DNA from: Candidatus Krumholzibacteriia bacterium
Lineage (GTDB): Bacteria; Krumholzibacteriota; Krumholzibacteriia; LZORAL124-64-63
NCBI GenBank assembly: GCA_027056825.1
Contig: JALUJS010000400.1
Location: 1-8,987 of the forward strand
Direction: 5' to 3'
Length of the DNA: 8,987 nucleotides
Both the position numbers and the translations under genes were made by a program. The notes under the pieces are model-generated. The model saw only the letters and a program-made list of their open reading frames with translations, searched no databases and had not been told where the DNA came from. Shown here piece after piece: positions 1 through 5,811 of the stretch; the first letter of the stretch is position 1, and every line of letters starts with the position of its first letter.

Positions 1-156
1 CATGAAGGAGCTACTGCGGATGGTTAACAGCGCGACAGGAAAGGCGTTCTCGGATTTGCTCGGTCAACGTACCGCACCGGGTACGCCTCCCTCGCAAATC
101 CTTGCGAGCCCCTTTCCTGTCGCGCTGTTTCCTCATCCTCGCTACGCTCCTTCATG
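1..156. repeat. Long imperfect palindrome, REP/MITE-like element
   Basis: The whole stretch folds on itself around position 78. Paired blocks, outside to inside, are 1-11 with 146-156 (CATGAAGGAGC/GCTCCTTCATG), 18-22 with 134-138, a perfect 19-bp block 26-44 with 111-129, 52-59 with 94-101 (GGATTTGC/GCAAATCC), and 68-73 with 80-85 (CGTACC/GGTACG). The five nested helices leave short internal loops, so an RNA or single-stranded DNA copy would form one cruciform about 75 bp tall. An open reading frame runs through it into the downstream gene, but the palindrome explains the sequence better than coding. Such structures are typical of dispersed REP/BIME or MITE elements mobilised by a transposase in trans; no transposase is present here. 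The element begins at the window edge, so it may extend further left. No second copy is visible in the window. Confidence 0.75.
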
Positions 157-163
157 GAAAATG

Positions 164-177
164 CGGGTTTCAACCCG
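164..177 (+). promoter_or_regulatory. Small stem-loop abutting the ribosome binding site
   Basis: CGGGTT (164-169) and AACCCG (172-177) are perfect complements separated by two bases, giving a short stem that ends directly at the AAAGGA ribosome binding site (178-183) of the gene starting at 191. It could affect translation initiation or simply be part of the repeat-derived leader. A functional role is an inference. Confidence 0.3.
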
Positions 178-190
178 AAAGGATCGAACG

Positions 191-862
191 ATGCGCAAGA
201 CGATGCTCACCATCACCCTGGCGATCATGCTTGGCGCGCTGGCGACCGGTCCGGCCGCGGCCGCGCAGTGGTGCGGGGAGAACGGCCTGATCCGCTTCTC
301 GTTCAGCGAGGGGGATTCCCTGGTGTCCGTGTACGACAGCGGGCCGGCGCAGAAGGGCGTGACCACCGTCGATCTCTACGCCTGGCTGACGGACGTCGCG
401 CCCGTGAAACACGACGGCGAGGCGTTGATGTCCATCGGGGGGTACGAGTTCAGCCTGGCCATCGACGGCGCCGAGGCCTACATCCTGTCCCAGGACTTCC
501 CGGCCGAGGGGTTCAACGTGGGGCAGGGGATGGGCAAGGTGGCCTACGGGCTGACCACGGGCCTGGGCATTCCCCACGGCCGCGTCCAGCTCGTGCACTG
601 GAAGATCATGTTCCAGGGACGGCCCGAGAATGTGCGCTTCGGCCTGGATCCCGCCGGCCTGACGTCGTGCGGGAAGACCGAGGGCTGTCCGGAGTCCGGG
701 TGTGCGGCCCTCTACGTGGGGGCGGCCTCGACGCCGCTGCTGAACCTGGTCAGCGGCGCGGGCTACGTGCCGGCCTGGCTCAACCCCACGGGGGAACCGG
801 ACACCACCGAGGTCCACGGCAAGGCCAGCTGGCGCGAGGTCGGCATCTGGCAGGAGCGCTGA
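191..862 (+). CDS. Secreted hypothetical protein with four cysteines
   Basis: This predicted 223-residue exported protein belongs to no family I recognise. Residues 1-25 form a clear Sec signal peptide: basic MRK, a hydrophobic core (LTITLAIMLGALATG) and an AAAA cleavage zone before QW. I chose the ATG at 191 because it gives that signal peptide and follows AAAGGA at 178-183; the frame stays open upstream only because it crosses the palindromic element. The mature part is rich in Gly, beta-prone and has four cysteines (C28, C160, C166, C171); the last three are clustered and could form disulfides. Residues 160-176 (cysteine cluster then ALYVG) look like the end of a beta-sandwich-type domain, followed by a tail ending in WREVGIWQER. 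No catalytic motif or membrane anchor is visible. It ends 7 nt before the stop of the convergent epimerase gene, leaving no room for a separate terminator. Confidence 0.8.
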   Translation: MRKTMLTITLAIMLGALATGPAAAAQWCGENGLIRFSFSEGDSLVSVYDSGPAQKGVTTVDLYAWLTDVAPVKHDGEALMSIGGYEFSLAIDGAEAYILSQDFPAEGFNVGQGMGKVAYGLTTGLGIPHGRVQLVHWKIMFQGRPENVRFGLDPAGLTSCGKTEGCPESGCAALYVGAASTPLLNLVSGAGYVPAWLNPTGEPDTTEVHGKASWREVGIWQER

Positions 863-869
863 AGCGGGC

Positions 870-1328
870 CTACTTGCCTGCGGCGGGGGCGCACATCTCC
901 ACCAGCACCCCGCCGCAGTCCTTCGGATGCAGGAAGACGATCTGCTTTCCGCCCGCCCCGGTGCGCGGCGTCTCGTCCAGCAGGCGGACGCCCGCGGCGC
1001 GACACGCGGCCATGGCCGCCGTGATGTCCCTGACCGCGACCGCCACGTGGTGCAGGCCCGGCCCGCGCTTGGCGATGTAGCGGGCGATGTTCCCGTCCTC
1101 GCCCAGGGGCGCGAGCAGCTCCAGGTGCCCCGGGCCGCCCTGGCGGTCCAGCTTCAAAAAGGCCACCTCGACGTTCTCGGACGGCACCTGCTCGGTGCGT
1201 TCCAGCTCCAGGCCCAGCAGGTCACAGTACAGGGCGATGCCGGCCTGCAGGTCGGCCACCGCCACGCCGATGTGATCGACATGGCCGGCCAGGTGCGCGG
1301 GCAACATGTTGCCGGGATCCAGGTTCAC
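870..1328 (-). CDS. mce: Methylmalonyl-CoA epimerase (VOC superfamily)
   Basis: This enzyme interconverts (R)- and (S)-methylmalonyl-CoA in the cytoplasm, linking the B12-dependent mutase to biotin-dependent carboxylases or decarboxylases. The 152-residue protein is of usual length and shows two glyoxalase/VOC half-modules: VDHIGVAVADL near residue 17 and GLHHVAVAVRD near residue 91. Expected metal ligands are visible at H19, E70 (in LELLAPL, aligned with the Gln of the Propionibacterium enzyme), H94 and E144 (VLVEMC). The block RLLDETPR-GAGGKQIVFLHPKDCGGVLVE is characteristic of the epimerase and separates it from dioxygenase or glyoxalase I relatives. The start is a GTG at 1328, preceded on the minus strand by GGAGGTG with 5 nt spacing; an internal ATG (residue 8) has no such site. 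The gene is divergent from the M29 peptidase gene. The sodium-pump methylmalonyl-CoA decarboxylase encoded about 2 kb away would use its product, which supports the substrate call. Confidence 0.9.
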   Translation of the reverse strand: MNLDPGNMLPAHLAGHVDHIGVAVADLQAGIALYCDLLGLELERTEQVPSENVEVAFLKLDRQGGPGHLELLAPLGEDGNIARYIAKRGPGLHHVAVAVRDITAAMAACRAAGVRLLDETPRTGAGGKQIVFLHPKDCGGVLVEMCAPAAGK

Positions 1329-1369
1329 GTCTCACCTCCGGGATGGGTGCAGGGAATGGTCATGGCGCC

Positions 1370-1375
1370 AATATA
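1370..1375 (-). promoter_or_regulatory. Candidate -10 box for the epimerase gene
   Basis: On the minus strand TATATT stands alone in otherwise GC-rich sequence, about 42 nt upstream of the GTG start, which fits a sigma-70 -10 box with a 5' leader of roughly 35 nt. No good -35 hexamer is seen 16-18 nt upstream (CTGCCG at best), so this is tentative. Confidence 0.3.
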
Positions 1376-1405
1376 GACGCCACGGCGCGTTTCGGCAGAA
1401 ATTCC

Positions 1406-1434
1406 TTCGGACCTGTCCGGCCGCCTGCTAGACT
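1406..1434 (+). promoter_or_regulatory. Candidate promoter for the M29 peptidase unit
   Basis: TTCGGA (1406-1411) and TAGACT (1429-1434) are separated by 17 nt and sit about 45 nt before the ATG at 1480. The -10 matches consensus at four of six positions and the -35 at three of six. It lies in the 151-nt divergent intergenic region and is the best plus-strand candidate there, but the match is weak. Confidence 0.3.
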
Positions 1435-1479
1435 TCCCCGCACACTTTCCGGACCCCTTACCAGCCCAAGGAGCAGATC

Positions 1480-2595
1480 ATGGACCCGCGCATCACCCGT
1501 CTGGCCGAACGGCTCATCACCTACAGCGTCAAGCTGCAGCCCGGCGAAAAGATCTACATCGAGATCAAGGGCCTCGAAGCCATGGAGCTGGGCAAGGAGC
1601 TGGTGCGCGCGGCCACCGAGCACGGCGGGGTTCCGTTCTGGTACTACAACGACGAGACCCTCAGCCGCGGCTTCATCAAGCACGCCGGGCAGGAACAGTT
1701 CGAGGCCTGGGGAGCCTTCCACCGGCCCATCATGGAGGCCGTGGACGCCTACATCGCCGTGCGTGGCAGCACCAACCCCTTCGACCTGGCCGACGTGGAC
1801 GCCGACCGCATGAAGTGGCACGACGAGGCCTACTGGGGCCAGGTCCACCTGCCGGTGCGCCTGAAGAAGAAGTGGTGCGTCCTGCGCTACCCGAACCCCG
1901 CCATGGCCATGGCCGCCGAGCGCGCCACCGAGGAGTTCGCCGACTTCTACTTCCAGGTCTGCACCATGGACTACGCCCGCATGAGCCGCGCCATGGATCC
2001 TTTGGCCGCGCTCATCGAGCGCACCGACCGCGTGCGGATCACCGGGCCCGGGACCGACCTGGAGTTCTCCATCAAGGGGATGCCCGCGGTCAAGTGCGAC
2101 GGCGGCCGGAACATTCCCGACGGCGAGGTGTACACAGCCCCGGTACGCGAGAGCGTAGGCGGCGTGATCCAGTACAACACCAAGACCCGCCAGGGCGGGG
2201 CCGTGCTGGACAGGGTGCGCTTCGAAGTCAAGGACGGCCGCATCGTCGAGGCGAGCTGCGAGGGCGACCGGGAGAAGCTCCTGGCGGCCCTGGACATCGA
2301 CGAAGGGGCCCGCTACTTCGGCGAGTTCGCATTGGGGGTCAATCCCTACATCACCGAGCCCATGCTCGACACCCTGTTCGACGAGAAGATCAGCGGCAGT
2401 TTGCATCTGACGCCGGGCAACGCTTACGAGTCCGCCGACAACGGCAACAAGAGCGCCCAACACTGGGACATCGTCCTGATCCAGACCCCGGAGTGGGGCG
2501 GGGGCGAGATCTGGTTCGACGACGTGCTGATCCGCAAGGACGGGCGCTTCGTGCTGCCTGAGCTGGAGGGGCTCAATCCGGAGCATTTGAAGTAG
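1480..2595 (+). CDS. M29-family metallo-aminopeptidase
   Basis: This is a cytoplasmic dinuclear metal aminopeptidase that removes N-terminal residues from peptides (family of Thermus AmpT and Staphylococcus AmpS). The 371-residue protein lacks a signal peptide; family members are usually 370-415 residues. The active-site residues known from AmpT/AmpS can be placed with matching spacing: E216 (PDGEVYTAP), E282 (GEFALGVNP), H309 and Y316 (GSLHLTPGNAYE), and H328 with D330 (QHWDIVL). The N-terminal part (residues 1-180) holds the dimer-forming region with the typical opening RLAERLITYSVKLQPGEKIYIE. The ATG at 1480 follows AAGGAG (1468-1473). It is the first gene of a likely two-gene unit with the exported protein 19 nt downstream; no functional link between the two is evident. 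All metal ligands are present, so it should be active. Confidence 0.93.
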   Translation: MDPRITRLAERLITYSVKLQPGEKIYIEIKGLEAMELGKELVRAATEHGGVPFWYYNDETLSRGFIKHAGQEQFEAWGAFHRPIMEAVDAYIAVRGSTNPFDLADVDADRMKWHDEAYWGQVHLPVRLKKKWCVLRYPNPAMAMAAERATEEFADFYFQVCTMDYARMSRAMDPLAALIERTDRVRITGPGTDLEFSIKGMPAVKCDGGRNIPDGEVYTAPVRESVGGVIQYNTKTRQGGAVLDRVRFEVKDGRIVEASCEGDREKLLAALDIDEGARYFGEFALGVNPYITEPMLDTLFDEKISGSLHLTPGNAYESADNGNKSAQHWDIVLIQTPEWGGGEIWFDDVLIRKDGRFVLPELEGLNPEHLK

Positions 2596-2614
2596 CCGAG
2601 CGGAGGGTGCGAAC

Positions 2615-3280
2615 ATGAAATCATTTCTGCTATTGACTTGTGCGGTGGTGGTGCTGGCCGGAGCAGTCCAGGCCCAGGAACTTGACCTTCAACAGCGGCC
2701 CTGGGGGTTCGGATGGGATGGCAATCCCACCGTGCGCCGGCAACTGGGAGCGTGGCAACTTGCGGTGACCGCCGGTCCCGATGTCATTCTGCGGGACTAC
2801 CAGCACTACGACTTCGATCCCGGTCTTCCCGATTCCCTGGTGGGGTTCCAAACCGACGACAACAAGAACGACCTCAAGGGCGGGACCGTGGGGCTGGATG
2901 TTTTGCGGGAAGTGGCCCGGCAGGACAACCTGGTCTTTTCCGGCCTGGTGGGTGGAACCTACCAGTGGGGCGACATCGAAAGATGGAGCACGGACTATTA
3001 CACCGATGGTGAATTCCGGGACACTCGGATCTCGGGATCCTGGGATCGGTGGACCCTGCGCCTGGGTGGCCGGCTGGCCTGGTACCCGGTTCCCTTTGTC
3101 AGCCTGGAAACCGCTTTCGGTCTGGCCTACAGTTGGTACAACCAGGACACCCAACAGCGGAACCATGACTACGGCGCCACCGAGTGGACCGTGGACAACA
3201 GCCATGACCGCACCCGTGAATTCGACAGTTTCGGCTTTACCGATCTGACGACGGATGTGAACCTGGTGGTCTGGTTCTAA
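2615..3280 (+). CDS. Exported, probable outer-membrane beta-barrel protein
   Basis: A 221-residue protein of no family I recognise. Residues 1-20 form a signal peptide (MKSFLLLTCAVVVLAGAVQA with cleavage after AQA). The mature part lacks hydrophobic helices and alternates polar and hydrophobic residues with many Trp and Tyr (for example WTLRLGGRLAWYPVPFVSLETAFGLAYSW around residues 146-174). It ends in VNLVVWF, where F, V, L and V alternate back from the C-terminal aromatic residue, as in the signal recognised by the outer-membrane assembly machinery. A small beta-barrel of about eight strands is therefore likely, although that is an inference. The ATG follows GGAGGG (2602-2607) with 7 nt spacing. 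It begins 19 nt after the peptidase stop, suggesting co-transcription, and is followed by an intrinsic terminator. Its codon use is visibly less GC-biased than its neighbours (many TTT, TTG and GGA codons). Confidence 0.8.
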   Translation: MKSFLLLTCAVVVLAGAVQAQELDLQQRPWGFGWDGNPTVRRQLGAWQLAVTAGPDVILRDYQHYDFDPGLPDSLVGFQTDDNKNDLKGGTVGLDVLREVARQDNLVFSGLVGGTYQWGDIERWSTDYYTDGEFRDTRISGSWDRWTLRLGGRLAWYPVPFVSLETAFGLAYSWYNQDTQQRNHDYGATEWTVDNSHDRTREFDSFGFTDLTTDVNLVVWF

Positions 3281-3305
3281 CTTTCATCCTATTGCCGGAC
3301 AATAT

Positions 3306-3338
3306 GATAGGGGGCTTTTGCCCCCTGTTGTTTGTTGG
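3306..3338 (+). terminator. Intrinsic terminator after the peptidase/outer-membrane unit
   Basis: AGGGGGC (3309-3315) and GCCCCCT (3320-3326) form a perfect 7-bp stem around a TTTT loop, extended by two wobble pairs and one A-T pair on the outside. It is followed by the T-rich run GTTGTTTGTT. It lies 28 nt past the stop at 3280 and separates this unit from the mmd operon. Confidence 0.75.
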
Positions 3339-3350
3339 GGGACAAAAACC

Positions 3351-3388
3351 TGTCAAAAATTTGACATCCCCGCTTTTCTGACCATCTT
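3351..3388 (+). promoter_or_regulatory. mmd operon promoter with overlapping palindromic operator
   Basis: TGTCAAA (3351-3357) and TTTGACA (3360-3366) form a perfect inverted repeat separated by two A residues. Its right arm contains an exact sigma-70 -35 hexamer TTGACA (3361-3366). A plausible, poor -10 is CATCTT (3383-3388), 16 nt downstream. A regulator bound to the palindrome would cover the -35 box and block polymerase, the usual layout of a repressor site. The start codon at 3451 would then have a leader of about 55 nt. I cannot name the regulator; the site differs from the known propionate regulator boxes I can recall. The -35 and the palindrome are seen directly; promoter function is an inference. 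Confidence 0.5.
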
Positions 3389-3410
3389 TCGCCCAGGCGA
3401 ACGATCAACA

Positions 3411-3435
3411 GGGGGGCCGCACCCGGCGGTCCCCC
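3411..3435 (+). promoter_or_regulatory. GC-rich leader hairpin before mmdA
   Basis: GGGGGGCCGC (3411-3420) pairs with GCGGTCCCCC (3426-3435), one G-T wobble, around the 5-nt loop ACCCG. The stem ends 4 nt before the AGGAAGG ribosome binding site (3440-3446) of mmdA. It lacks a T-run, so it is not an intrinsic terminator. It would be very stable in the leader RNA and could protect the transcript end or modulate translation. Function is an inference. Confidence 0.45.
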
Positions 3436-3450
3436 GGTCAGGAAGGCGAC

Positions 3451-5001
3451 ATGGACAAGCAGAAGATCGAGGAACTCCGCCAGCGCAAGGCACGCCTCTA
3501 CCTTGGCGGAGGCGAAAAGCGCATCGAGAAGCAGCACGCCGCCGGCAAGCGCACCGCGCGCGAGCGCCTGGCGCAGCTCTACGACCCGGACACCTTCCAG
3601 GAAACCCACCTCTTCCTCAAGCACCGTTGCGTCGATTTCGGCATGCAGGACAAGGAGCTGCCCGGCGAGGGCGTGGTCACGGGCGTGGGCCTGGTGGACG
3701 GCCGGCCGGTGTACGCGGTGAGCCAGGACTTCACCGTGGCCGGCGGCGCCGTGGGCGAGGCCACCGCCAAGAAGATCAGCCGCCTGCAGGACGACGCCAT
3801 GAAGACGGGCGATCCCATCATCTTCATCAACGATTCGGGCGGCGCGCGCATCCAGGAAGGGGTCGATTCCCTGGCCGGCTACGGCGACATCTTCTACCGC
3901 AACATCCGGGCCTCGGGCGTGGTGCCGCAGATCTCCATCATCAGCGGACCCTGCGCCGGCGGGGCGGCCTATTCCCCGGCGCTGACCGACTTCATCATCC
4001 AGGTGCGGCGCGAGGGCCAGATGTACATCACCGGCCCCAGCGTCATCAAGCAGGTCACCGGCGAGGAGGTCACGGCCGAGCAGCTCGGCGGGGTGGAGAG
4101 CCACAGCCAGTATTCCGGCGTGGTGCATTTCGTGGCCGACAGCGGCGCCGAGGGCATCGCCCTGGCCCGGCGCCTGCTGAGCTTCCTGCCCAGCAACAAC
4201 ACCGACGACCCGCCCTTCGTCGAGGCCCTGCACGAGGATGCGGTGGCTCCCGACGAATCCCTGGACGCCATCGTGCCGGACAACCCCCGCGCCGCCTACG
4301 ACATGCACGAGGTCATCCGCCACGTGGTGGACCGGGGGGATTTCCTGGAGGTGCAGGAGCACTTCGCCCCCAACCTCATCGTGGGCTTCGGGCGCATCGA
4401 GGGGTCCACCGTGGGGGTGGTGGGGAACAACCCTTCCTGCAAGGCCGGCGTGCGGGGCATCGACTCGTCCTGCAAGGGCGCGCGGTTCATCCGCTTCTGC
4501 AACGCCTTCAACATCCCGCTGGTGACCTTCGTGGACGTGCCCGGCTTCATGCCCGGGGTGCAGCAGGAATACGGCGGGATCATCCGCCACGGCGCCAAGA
4601 TGCTGTTCGCCTACGGGGCGGCCACCGTGCCCAAGGTCACCATCGTCGTGCGCAAGGCCTACGGGGGCGCCTACCTGGCCATGTGCGCCCACAGCATGGG
4701 CGCGGACCGGGTGGCGGCCTGGCCGACGGCCGAGATCGCCGTGATGGGCGCCGAGGGTGCGGTCAACGTCCTGTACCGGCGTGACCTCAAGGAGGCGGAG
4801 AATCCGGAGGCGGTGCGACAGGAGAAGATCGCCGAGTACCAGGAGCGCTTCTCCAATCCCTACGCCGCCGCGGGCCGCGGCATGGTCGATGACGTGATCG
4901 AGCCGTCGGAGACCCGCAGCTACATCGCCATGTCCCTGGAGGTTCTGGGGTCCAAGCGCGAGCTGAGGCCGGAGAAGAAGCACGGCCTCATCCCGCTGTA
5001 A
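3451..5001 (+). CDS. mmdA: Methylmalonyl-CoA decarboxylase, carboxyltransferase (alpha) subunit
   Basis: This subunit moves the carboxyl group from (S)-methylmalonyl-CoA to the biotin of the carrier protein, releasing propionyl-CoA; the membrane subunit then decarboxylates carboxybiotin. The 516-residue length is usual for MmdA/PccB proteins. Two crotonase-fold halves of the carboxyl_trans family are clear: N-terminal IEKQHAAGKRTARERL (25-40), FINDSGGARIQEG (125-137), SGPCAGGAAYSPALTDF (165-181, first oxyanion loop) and TGPSVIKQVTGEEV (194-207); C-terminal FVDVPGFMPGVQQE (360-373), RKAYGGAYLAMC (401-412, second oxyanion loop) and AWPTAEIAVMGAEGAVN (423-439). Sequence alone does not separate it from the propionyl-CoA carboxylase beta subunit; the following sodium-pump genes decide for the decarboxylase. 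Its reading frame is intact, and the ATG follows AGGAAGG (3440-3446). It is the first gene of the operon and 17 nt from mmdD. Confidence 0.93.
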   Translation: MDKQKIEELRQRKARLYLGGGEKRIEKQHAAGKRTARERLAQLYDPDTFQETHLFLKHRCVDFGMQDKELPGEGVVTGVGLVDGRPVYAVSQDFTVAGGAVGEATAKKISRLQDDAMKTGDPIIFINDSGGARIQEGVDSLAGYGDIFYRNIRASGVVPQISIISGPCAGGAAYSPALTDFIIQVRREGQMYITGPSVIKQVTGEEVTAEQLGGVESHSQYSGVVHFVADSGAEGIALARRLLSFLPSNNTDDPPFVEALHEDAVAPDESLDAIVPDNPRAAYDMHEVIRHVVDRGDFLEVQEHFAPNLIVGFGRIEGSTVGVVGNNPSCKAGVRGIDSSCKGARFIRFCNAFNIPLVTFVDVPGFMPGVQQEYGGIIRHGAKMLFAYGAATVPKVTIVVRKAYGGAYLAMCAHSMGADRVAAWPTAEIAVMGAEGAVNVLYRRDLKEAENPEAVRQEKIAEYQERFSNPYAAAGRGMVDDVIEPSETRSYIAMSLEVLGSKRELRPEKKHGLIPL

Positions 5002-5018
5002 CGGTTCAGGAGGTCGCG

Positions 5019-5375
5019 GTGCACGGGCACATCAGCAGCGAGATGGCCGCCCTGTCCTGGGCGGGAATAGGCATCGTGTTCGCGGTCCTGGCCGTGATCG
5101 CCGGGGCCGTGGCCCTGCTCAAGAAGCTGGACGACCGCTGGCAACAGGCCGAGGCCCGCACCGCGGCCGCGGCGACGGACAGGACCCAGGATATCGACGA
5201 TACGACCCTGGTGCTCATCGCCGCGGCGGCCGCCGTGGCGGTCGGCGGCAGGTTCCGGGTGCGCCGCATCCGCAGGCTCCTGTCGCCGCGCACCAAGCGT
5301 ACGCCCTGGTCCGCCCAGGGCCGGCTCATCCTGATGGGATCGCACCAGCCCCGGCGCAAGCGGGAGTTGCGTTGA
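5019..5375 (+). CDS. mmdD: Sodium-pump decarboxylase delta/gamma subunit (OadG/MmdD family)
   Basis: A small membrane subunit that holds the carboxyltransferase and the membrane pump together in OAD/MMD complexes. The 118-residue protein has one N-terminal membrane helix (about residues 11-35, LSWAGIGIVFAVLAVIAGAVALL), a short charged and Ala-rich linker (36-58), then DIDDTTLVLIAAAAAVAVGG and a basic C-terminal tail. The tail shows the family pattern YRVRRIRR followed by W-x-x-x-GR-x-x-x-x-x-SH (here RFRVRRIRR at 78-86 and WSAQGRLILMGSH at 97-109), typical of the subunits found with MmdA-type enzymes. The start is a GTG at 5019, supported by AGGAGG at 5008-5013 with 5 nt spacing; the next ATG (5042) would cut into the region before the helix and has no comparable site. 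Small and variable, such genes are often missed by automated annotation; position between mmdA and mmdC secures the call. Confidence 0.85.
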   Translation: MHGHISSEMAALSWAGIGIVFAVLAVIAGAVALLKKLDDRWQQAEARTAAAATDRTQDIDDTTLVLIAAAAAVAVGGRFRVRRIRRLLSPRTKRTPWSAQGRLILMGSHQPRRKRELR

Positions 5376-5397
5376 CACGCGAAGGTCTGGTTGAACC

Positions 5398-5413
5398 GCG
5401 GGCAGTGGCCCGC
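5398..5413 (+). promoter_or_regulatory. Intercistronic hairpin between mmdD and mmdC
   Basis: GCGGGC (5398-5403) and GCCCGC (5408-5413) form a perfect 6-bp stem with the loop AGTG in the 58-nt gap, just before the AAAGGA ribosome binding site (5422-5427) of mmdC. This is the only sizeable gap inside the operon. The hairpin may stabilise or process the transcript so that the carrier is made in different amounts; that is an inference. Confidence 0.3.
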
Positions 5414-5433
5414 AACGCAGCAAAGGAACGGAC

Positions 5434-5807
5434 ATGAAGCTGAAGATCACCGTCCACGGCGTGGCCTACGAGGTCGACGTGGAAGTGCTGGACGCCAAGG
5501 ACGAGATGCAGGGGGCGTCGCCGTCCCCGTTGCCCCCTGCGCCGCAGGCTGCGCCCGCCGCCGAGCCCGCAGCCGCGGCTCCTGCAACGGCGGGGCCGGC
5601 AGCGTCACCTCGCCCATCGCCGGCACCGTGCTGCAGGTCAAGTGCAAGGCGGGGGACCAGGTGGAGAAGGGGCAGGCCCTGCTGGTCATCGAGGCCATGA
5701 AGATGGAGACCACCATCGCCGCACCGGTGTCCGGGCGCGTCAAGTCGGTGGCCGTGGCCGCCGGGGACGCGGTACGCGAGAGCCAGACCCTCGTGGAGTT
5801 CGAGTAG
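5434..5807 (+). CDS. mmdC: Biotin carboxyl carrier subunit, interrupted by a one-base frame break
   Basis: The carrier shuttles CO2 on a biotinyl-lysine from MmdA to the membrane subunit. The start (ATG after AAAGGA) gives MKLKITVHGVAYEVDVEVLD and an Ala/Pro linker, residues 1-54, in one frame; the biotinyl domain GSVTSPIAGTVLQVKCKAGDQV...EAMKMETTIAAPVSG...LVEFE follows in the -1 frame and ends at 5807. The frames meet at GCGGGGCC (5590-5597): one extra G, or a -1 slip on the G run 5592-5595, joins them into 124 residues with the biotinylated lysine at residue 90 (codon 5700-5702), 35 residues from the C terminus, as in the family. As written, the first frame continues to a stop at 5698-5700 and yields an 88-residue product without biotin domain. 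Candidates are a real mutation, a sequencing or assembly deletion in a G run, or programmed frameshifting. Both halves look under normal coding constraint, which favours an error or a recent event. Stop is 4 nt before mmdB. Confidence 0.85.
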
Positions 5808-5811
5808 CACC

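Noticed and set aside
2..190. Upstream extension of the first gene to position 2
   Set aside because: It runs through the palindromic element; the ATG at 191 has a ribosome binding site and gives a clean signal peptide.
1360..2616. 418-codon open frame antisense to the M29 peptidase
   Set aside because: Shadow of a gene with all catalytic residues; no recognisable domain in the antisense translation.
3289..4983. 564-codon open frame antisense to mmdA
   Set aside because: Low-complexity His/Gly/Val/Ala-rich translation typical of antisense frames in GC-rich genes; mmdA on the other strand has clear family motifs.
5391..5433. TTG start for the frame that carries the biotinyl domain
   Set aside because: No ribosome binding site, and the translation up to the frame break is Arg/Gly-rich with no family resemblance, whereas the other frame gives the typical carrier N terminus.
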